Shown here one piece after another: positions 16,207-20,976 of a DNA stretch of 20,976 nucleotides (its first letter is position 1; each line of letters opens with the position of its first letter). The position numbers were made by a program, and so were the translations under genes. The notes under the pieces are model-generated. The model did no database searches. It was not told where the DNA came from and saw nothing but the letters and a program-made list of their open reading frames with translations. The stretch covers positions 1 through 20,976 of the forward strand of contig CAJOPM010000177.1 in the NCBI GenBank assembly GCA_905236225.1, written 5' to 3'. The stretch comes from an uncultured Eubacterium sp. Lineage in GTDB: Bacteria; Bacillota; Clostridia; Lachnospirales; Lachnospiraceae.

Positions 16207-17901
16207 ATGCCGGTTAAAAATTCAACCAAAAATAAAAACATCAGAAAAAGACGAGAGAGCGGGAATAATCAGGACAAGCATATTACAAAAGCGGCAGAGC
16301 GAATTGTAAAGTCCGGGGTCAGGGGAATTCTTGAAATTACAAGAGGCAGGGAGGTTGATTACTCAGAAGTAATATCTTTGTATCTTCCGGATGATGAAGA
16401 GCTTAATAGACAAAGAAGCTATATCTTCCCGAGACCTTTGAAGGTCAGTATTGTAGTTGCAGCCTATGAGACTGATGAGAGGCGCCTTCGTGATATGATA
16501 GAGTCTGTAAGGGGTCAGACTTATACTAACTATGAGCTTATTATTGCCGATGCGAGCAGAACTACTAAGGTAAAAGATATAGTTGTACCGATAAGCAAAG
16601 AAGACGGGCATGGGCAGATTATATATCTTCCTCTGGAAAATGACGATGGAACAGCTGCTACATTTAACGAAGGCATCAAGAAGGCGAGCGGGGATATTGT
16701 CGGATTATTAGACCATGATGATATCCTTGAAGCGAGTGCACTTTATGAGACAGTCAAAGCAATGGCTACCGATACAAATGTGGATCTGATATACACAGAT
16801 GAAGACGAGATAACGGACGATCTTGGCGTGTATGTGCAGCCAAAGCTCAAGCCGGATCTTAACATAGAACTGCTCAATACCAACAATTATATTGGACATT
16901 TCATTGCAATAAGAAGGACATTGCTTGATGAAGTAGGTATATTTCGTACTGAGTATGAAGGTGCGCATGATTACGATTTGATTCTAAGACTCACAGAGAA
17001 AGCAAAGGTAGTAGTGCATATACCGAAAGTTTTGTATCATAAGAGACAGCATGCAGCAGCATCTACGGGTAATCCATCAAAAAGACGTAAGAATATCGAG
17101 AATGGCAAAAAAGTTCTAGAAGAGCATTTTAGAAGATTAGGCGAAGAGTACAAGATAAGTACCAGAGCAGATTATGGATATTACAGGCCGGATTATCGCA
17201 TTAGGGATTTTAAACAGCTTACCATTATAGTTACGTCGCATACATTTAATGATAATAAGGTTATATCTGATGCAAGAAAACATGGAATTAATGTAGTCCA
17301 CTCTCCTGGGCTTAGCTGGCTGTCTTCTCATGAAATTTCGACAAGATATGCACTTATTGCTGAGGAAGCAAGTTATATTCCTAATATTTCCGCAATAGCA
17401 GAAATGCTGGGGATAGTCAAAAGACCAAAGGTTGGAGCAGTAGGTACGAAGAGTGTACACAAGAATGGAAGCGTGCTTCAAAATGGTCTCGTCTTTTTTG
17501 AAAATGGTCTGGTATGCGATGCATTTTGCGACCATAAAAAGAATAGTAAAGGTTACATGCACAGAGATTCTTTGACTCAATATATGAGCGGAATATGCTT
17601 CCATCTTGCTATGATTAAGAAAGAAGCGCTCGATATGACAGGAGGATATTTGCTGCAGCAACCTCACAGATATATGGCCATGGATATTTGCCTGCAAATG
17701 AGAAAAGCAGGTTTTAATGTGGTTCAAGATCCCTACATTGTGATAGAAGGGGATACATCAAGGCCTTTTACACAGGTAGAGGAAAATCAGGCGCGACTTA
17801 TACTTAAGGAGCGTTGGGGAAGTTACCTTAGAGGTAACGATCCGTATTACAATATTAATTTTGAAAAAGGAAATGCATCCTTTAGATTTAAGGAATTATA
17901 G
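16207..17901 (+). CDS. Tandem family 2 glycosyltransferase with a degenerate second domain
   Basis: A 564-residue cytoplasmic protein. Residues about 1-75 are a basic lead segment. Domain 1 (about 79-300) is a GT-A fold family 2 glycosyltransferase: VSIVVAAYETDERRL at 80-94, LLDHDD at 167-172 (metal and nucleotide-sugar DxD), IYTDEDEI at 195-202, GAHDYDLILRLTEKA at 252-266 and YHKRQHAAAST at 277-287. Domain 2 (about 336-551) keeps the second-half hallmarks of such enzymes, KVGAVGTKSVHKNGSVLQNG at 408-427 and DPYYNINF at 545-552, but where a DxD is expected it reads LIAEEASY (383-390). Domain 2 is therefore probably inactive or acceptor-binding. The layout resembles rhamnan/O-antigen tandem transferases. 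It lies between two LCP genes. The sugar transferred is unknown. Confidence 0.87.
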   Translation: MPVKNSTKNKNIRKRRESGNNQDKHITKAAERIVKSGVRGILEITRGREVDYSEVISLYLPDDEELNRQRSYIFPRPLKVSIVVAAYETDERRLRDMIESVRGQTYTNYELIIADASRTTKVKDIVVPISKEDGHGQIIYLPLENDDGTAATFNEGIKKASGDIVGLLDHDDILEASALYETVKAMATDTNVDLIYTDEDEITDDLGVYVQPKLKPDLNIELLNTNNYIGHFIAIRRTLLDEVGIFRTEYEGAHDYDLILRLTEKAKVVVHIPKVLYHKRQHAAASTGNPSKRRKNIENGKKVLEEHFRRLGEEYKISTRADYGYYRPDYRIRDFKQLTIIVTSHTFNDNKVISDARKHGINVVHSPGLSWLSSHEISTRYALIAEEASYIPNISAIAEMLGIVKRPKVGAVGTKSVHKNGSVLQNGLVFFENGLVCDAFCDHKKNSKGYMHRDSLTQYMSGICFHLAMIKKEALDMTGGYLLQQPHRYMAMDICLQMRKAGFNVVQDPYIVIEGDTSRPFTQVEENQARLILKERWGSYLRGNDPYYNINFEKGNASFRFKEL

Positions 17902-17923
17902 TTAGCAGTAAGGTAGTGTTTTA

Positions 17924-18979
17924 ATGACATCACAAAAGAAACTCAGCCCAAAGCGCAAGCGCCGAAGCAAGATTCGGTTTTTCGTAATAGAGATGCTGGT
18001 ACTTATTATAGTATTAGTGGTTTTATACGGCTATGTACAGCTTAGTAAAGTAAATCGTGCAGACGCAGGGGCAATAGATATTAATAATCTTGATCCGACA
18101 ACATTAGAAGCGCTTGACGGATATACGAATATTGCGCTTTTTGGTCTTGATAACAGGACGGCGGGTGATTATCAGAACGGTAGAACCGATGTTATTATGG
18201 TGGTAAGTGTTAACAATGATACCAATGAAATCAAATTGCTCTCCGTTTATAGAGATACATATCTTTTGTCTGACGGATCATATGTAAAAGCAAATGCATC
18301 ATATGCGTATGGCGGAGCCAATCAGGCAATAAATATGTTAAATCAAAATCTTGATCTTGATATTACGGATTATGTGACAGTGGATTTTGCCGCAGTAATT
18401 GATGTGGTTGATGCCGTCGGAGGAGTCGAGGTCAAGGTTACCGGTAATGAAGCTAAACTTATGAGAAAACCCACCAGGGATTTGTGCGTACTTGAAGATA
18501 AAAATCCTGAAGATGAATATATCAGTGCGGGCAAACAGACTTTAGACGGAATTCAAGCTGTAGCATATATGCGAATCAGAAAAGATACCGGAGGAGATTT
18601 TAAAAGAACCGAGAGGCAAAGAAAAATAATTAAAAAAGTGGTAAAGAAGGTAAAGACTTCTAACATTATTACTCTTAACTCACTTCTTAATCAGATATTG
18701 CCTCAGATATCGACTTCGCTTACAACCGGTCAGCTTACGACACTTATGCTGCAGGCATTTTCGTATGAGGTTACGGATACTTCCGGGTTCCCGTTTGAGA
18801 AGACAACGATGGATCTTAGTGTCGGAAATGCGGTAATAGCAGCGGATCTTAAGGATAATGTTATCAAGCTGCACGAGTTTTTATATGATAATACCGATTA
18901 TATACCGTCTGATACGGTTACAAATATAAGTTATGAAATTACAAATGCTACCGGAATTAGAACCGGTGACGGATATTAA
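17924..18979 (+). CDS. LytR-CpsA-Psr (LCP) family ligase, second copy
   Basis: Paralogue of the LCP gene 1.7 kb upstream. The 351 residues begin with a very basic cytoplasmic leader (KKLSPKRKRRSKIR, 5-18), a membrane anchor at about 19-39, and an LCP domain (about 66-250). Motifs: ALFGLDNRTAG at 71-81, the Asp in GRTDVIM (86-92), SVYRDTY at 107-113 with Arg110, and later MRIRKDTGGDFKRTERQR, the Arg-rich lipid-phosphate site. It carries an insertion with the sequence KPTRDLCVLEDKNPEDEY before the QTLDGIQAVAY stretch. It lacks the acidic tail of the first copy, ending in a short RTGDGY. The two may act on different polymers or be redundant. glmS follows after 12 bases. Confidence 0.93.
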   Translation: MTSQKKLSPKRKRRSKIRFFVIEMLVLIIVLVVLYGYVQLSKVNRADAGAIDINNLDPTTLEALDGYTNIALFGLDNRTAGDYQNGRTDVIMVVSVNNDTNEIKLLSVYRDTYLLSDGSYVKANASYAYGGANQAINMLNQNLDLDITDYVTVDFAAVIDVVDAVGGVEVKVTGNEAKLMRKPTRDLCVLEDKNPEDEYISAGKQTLDGIQAVAYMRIRKDTGGDFKRTERQRKIIKKVVKKVKTSNIITLNSLLNQILPQISTSLTTGQLTTLMLQAFSYEVTDTSGFPFEKTTMDLSVGNAVIAADLKDNVIKLHEFLYDNTDYIPSDTVTNISYEITNATGIRTGDGY

Positions 18980-18991
18980 GAGGGGAAGAAT

Positions 18992-20818
18992 ATGTGCGGA
19001 ATAGTAGGGTATACCGGCAGTAAACAGGCAGCACCGATACTGCTTGACGGCCTTGAAAAACTTGAATACAGAGGATATGATTCAGCCGGAATAGCTATAT
19101 TTGACGGGAAAAATATCAATATAAAAAAGGCTACCGGCAAGCTCAAGGTACTACATGAGCTTACGCACGGCGGAGCCGTTATGCCGGGCAAAAGCGGTAT
19201 TGGTCATACAAGATGGGCAACACACGGCGTGCCCAGTGAGAATAATGCGCATCCGCATTACAATGCAGATAAAACAATTGCCGTAGTGCATAACGGAATT
19301 ATCGAAAACTATATTAAGCTTAAGAAGCGTCTTGAGGACAGGGGATATGTTTTTACATCGGATACGGATACCGAGGTAATTGCACATCTGCTTGATTATT
19401 ATTACAAGGGCGATCCGATTGATGCGGCGATTAAGGTTATGCATAGAGTCGAAGGTTCATATGCCTTAGGAATAATATATGCCGATATTCCGGGTAAGGT
19501 GTTTGCGGTTCGCAAGGATTCACCGCTTATAGTGGGCAAAGGTGCTGATGAGAATTTCATCGCATCCGATGTACCGGCGCTCCTTAAATATACCAGAGAT
19601 GTCTGCTATATTAACAACGAAGAAATTGTAGAGCTAAGCGAAGATGACATAATATTCTACAACACTGATGGCGAGAAGATTGAAAAAGAGTTCAGTTATA
19701 TAGATTGGGATGCCGATGCTGCCGAGAAGGGCGGTTATGAGCATTTTATGCTAAAGGAAATGAACGAGGAGCCAAAGACAGTACATGATACGCTAATGCC
19801 CAGAATTAAGGGAGATAGTATTGTTATAGATGAGCTTACGCTTAGCGCCGAGGAAATTAACAAGATCAGACAGATTCATATAGTGGCCTGCGGCTCAGCA
19901 TATCATACCGGTATGACGGCAAAATATATATTCGAAGAGATGGCGCGCATTCCGGTAACTGTAGATGTGGCAAGTGAATTCAGATACAGAGATCCTATTT
20001 TATATCCGGAAGATCTTGTTATTATTATCAGTCAGTCAGGCGAGACAGCTGATAGCCTAGAGGCTCTTAGAAGTGTTAAGAAGCAGGGAATTTTGACGCT
20101 TGCTATTGTAAATGTTGTAGGAAGCTCTATAGCACGCGAAGCAGATCAGGTTATGTATACCAATGCCGGCCCCGAGATAGCGGTTGCGACGACAAAGGCA
20201 TACAGTGCTCAACTTATCGCATTATATTTGCTTTCGATACATTTTTCCAAAGCAAGAGGATTAGTCTCGGATGAAGAGGTTAAGTTATTTATCAGAGACC
20301 TTAAGAAGCTCCCTGATCAGATAGAACTTTTGTTGCATAATGAGGAGAATATCCAAAGATTTGCCAACAGATATATTGCGGCAAAGGATGTTTTCTTTAT
20401 GGGAAGAGGAATAGATTATGCTATCTCACTAGAGGGGTCACTTAAACTCAAAGAGATTTCGTATATTCACTCAGAAGCATATGCTGCCGGAGAATTAAAA
20501 CACGGAACCATATCTTTGATAGAAGAAGGGACCTTAGTTGCAGCAGTTCTTACTCAAGAGAAATTGTTTAAAAAGACGATTTCAAATATGGTTGAGGTCA
20601 AGACCAGAGGAGCGTTTGTATTAGCGGTAACAAATGAAGGCAACACGGAGATAGAAAAGGCAGCAGATTATGTTATCTATATTCCTGAGACCAATCATTA
20701 TTTCACCAACTCACTGGCAATTATCCCACTTCAGCTTTTCAGTTATTATGTAGCGGTTGGAAGAGGCTGTGATGTTGATAAACCAAGAAATCTCGCAAAA
20801 TCCGTTACTGTAGAATAA
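18992..20818 (+). CDS. glmS: Glucosamine-6-phosphate synthase GlmS (glutamine-fructose-6-phosphate transaminase, isomerizing)
   Basis: Makes glucosamine-6-phosphate from fructose-6-phosphate and glutamine, the entry to UDP-GlcNAc and so to peptidoglycan and teichoic acid linkage units. The 608 residues match the usual length. Cys2 (MCGIVGY) is the glutaminase nucleophile; HTRWATHG at 72-79 and HNGIIENY at 100-107 complete that domain. The linker HFMLKEMNEEP is at 251-261; the first SIS domain carries VACGSAYHTG (298-307) and SQSGETADS (347-355); the second SIS domain ends in the canonical KPRNLAKSVTVE. SD AGAGGGGAAG precedes the ATG by 4 bases. Only 12 bases separate it from the LCP gene, leaving no room for a glmS ribozyme, so control is likely through the operon promoter or by other means. 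Confidence 0.97.
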   Translation: MCGIVGYTGSKQAAPILLDGLEKLEYRGYDSAGIAIFDGKNINIKKATGKLKVLHELTHGGAVMPGKSGIGHTRWATHGVPSENNAHPHYNADKTIAVVHNGIIENYIKLKKRLEDRGYVFTSDTDTEVIAHLLDYYYKGDPIDAAIKVMHRVEGSYALGIIYADIPGKVFAVRKDSPLIVGKGADENFIASDVPALLKYTRDVCYINNEEIVELSEDDIIFYNTDGEKIEKEFSYIDWDADAAEKGGYEHFMLKEMNEEPKTVHDTLMPRIKGDSIVIDELTLSAEEINKIRQIHIVACGSAYHTGMTAKYIFEEMARIPVTVDVASEFRYRDPILYPEDLVIIISQSGETADSLEALRSVKKQGILTLAIVNVVGSSIAREADQVMYTNAGPEIAVATTKAYSAQLIALYLLSIHFSKARGLVSDEEVKLFIRDLKKLPDQIELLLHNEENIQRFANRYIAAKDVFFMGRGIDYAISLEGSLKLKEISYIHSEAYAAGELKHGTISLIEEGTLVAAVLTQEKLFKKTISNMVEVKTRGAFVLAVTNEGNTEIEKAADYVIYIPETNHYFTNSLAIIPLQLFSYYVAVGRGCDVDKPRNLAKSVTVE

Positions 20819-20841
20819 AATTTAACTCAGTCGGAGAAATC

Positions 20842-20871
20842 CCCCACCTCTAAGCGTTAGCGTAGGTGGGG
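20842..20871. repeat. Hairpin with CCCCACCT/AGGTGGGG stem
   Basis: CCCCACCT (20842-20849) pairs with AGGTGGGG (20864-20871). The stem continues as CTAA/TTAG (20850-20853 with 20857-20860) around a GCG loop, with a three-base bulge CGT on one side. No T-run follows on either strand, so it does not look like an intrinsic terminator for glmS. Confidence 0.85.
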
Positions 20872-20912
20872 CTATGACAAACTATACTCAGTCGGGGTAC
20901 CCTAAAGGACTA

Positions 20913-20929
20913 GGAATGCTAAGCATTCC
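20913..20929. repeat. Palindromic hairpin GGAATGC/GCATTCC
   Basis: GGAATGC (20913-20919) and GCATTCC (20923-20929) form seven pairs around TAA. It sits inside the outer inverted repeat and beside the palindrome GGGTACCC (20895-20902), giving a multi-branched fold on paper. Confidence 0.8.
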
Positions 20930-20976
20930 GTCGCAAGCTCCGACTTAAGTTAAATGCTCCGCTTTTGATGCGCACG

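Larger units (their letters stand above)
20821..20954 (-). mobile_element. Structured 134-base element: possible IS200/IS605 end/TnpB guide-RNA scaffold, or small non-autonomous element
   Basis: Directly after glmS lies a block bounded by near-perfect inverted repeats: 20821-20836 (TTTAACTCAGTCGGAG) against 20938-20954, pairing over 15 positions with one small bulge. Inside are two hairpins (20842-20871 and 20913-20929) and a second copy of the end sequence ACTCAGTCGG (20886-20895). Read on the minus strand, the larger hairpin is followed by GGGGGATTTC, which resembles the hairpin plus GGGGATTC pattern I know from right ends of many TnpB-carrying IS200/IS605 elements. No transposase is inside the block, so it is an end, a remnant or a non-autonomous derivative. 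The inverted ends are not typical of IS605 elements, which keeps a MITE or a structured RNA open as alternatives. Confidence 0.45.

Noticed and set aside
17137..17727. Long antisense open frame (196 codons) opposite the tandem glycosyltransferase
   Set aside because: It is Cys/His/Ile-rich with no recognisable motif and mirrors codon bias of the sense gene.
20841..20872. Large hairpin as the intrinsic terminator of glmS
   Set aside because: No T-run follows on the + strand (next bases are CTATGACAAA), and the hairpin is embedded in a larger inverted-repeat element.
20825..20895. CRISPR-like repeat
   Set aside because: Only two copies of a 10-base repeat with a hairpin between them; no repeat-spacer periodicity and no cas genes.

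Overview
The window looks like a chromosomal segment of a low-to-moderate GC Firmicute of class Clostridia, most likely a member of the Lachnospiraceae (Butyrivibrio/Roseburia-like). The basis is the gene content and order (recD2-comF-yvyF-like; cdaA-ybbR; HPr next to a long LeuA), the abundant purine-rich ribosome binding sites and the AT-rich codon use. Genus is an inference. Every protein-coding gene I can support is on the + strand, intergenic gaps are mostly under 35 bases, and several neighbours overlap as ATGA or TAATG, so most of the window is two long co-directional transcription units.

Region 1 (3-2661): the C-terminal part of a RecD2-type helicase cut by the window edge, a ComF phosphoribosyltransferase-like protein, a two-zinc-knuckle YvyF-type (flagellar operon) protein and an unrecognised two-helix membrane protein. 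Region 2 (2704-5870): a cyclic-di-AMP module, made of an unrecognised eight-helix membrane protein, the diadenylate cyclase CdaA and its YbbR/CdaR partner. Region 3 (5891-7849): HPr with intact His15 and Ser46, then a long-form 2-isopropylmalate synthase. Region 4 (7870-11575): a polyprenyl-phosphate sugar-phosphate transferase of the WbaP/Bac_transf type, translationally coupled to two CDP-glycerol/CDP-ribitol phosphotransferase-like (TagB/TagF family) enzymes, ending in a probable intrinsic terminator.

Region 5 (about 11605-20818): a new transcription unit with its own extended -10 promoter and a roughly 100-base leader. It contains tarI and tarJ (CDP-ribitol synthesis), tarG and tarH (teichoic-acid type ABC exporter), two LytR-CpsA-Psr ligases flanking a tandem glycosyltransferase whose second domain looks inactive, and glmS (amino-sugar supply). 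Regions 4 and 5 together read as a cell-surface polymer locus: a sugar-phosphate is put on undecaprenyl phosphate, polyol-phosphate and sugar units are added, the chain is exported by TarGH and is ligated to peptidoglycan by LCP enzymes. The polymer probably contains ribitol phosphate; its exact structure cannot be read from the sequence.

Region 6 (20819-20976): no + strand gene. It holds a compact, highly structured roughly 134-base block bounded by inverted repeats, with two internal hairpins and an internal repeat of its own end. It could be the end of an IS200/IS605-type element with a TnpB guide-RNA-like scaffold on the minus strand, or a small non-autonomous element. This is the most unusual part of the window. 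The rest is recognisable core or surface-polymer biology; I did not see a clear new defence or mobile system.
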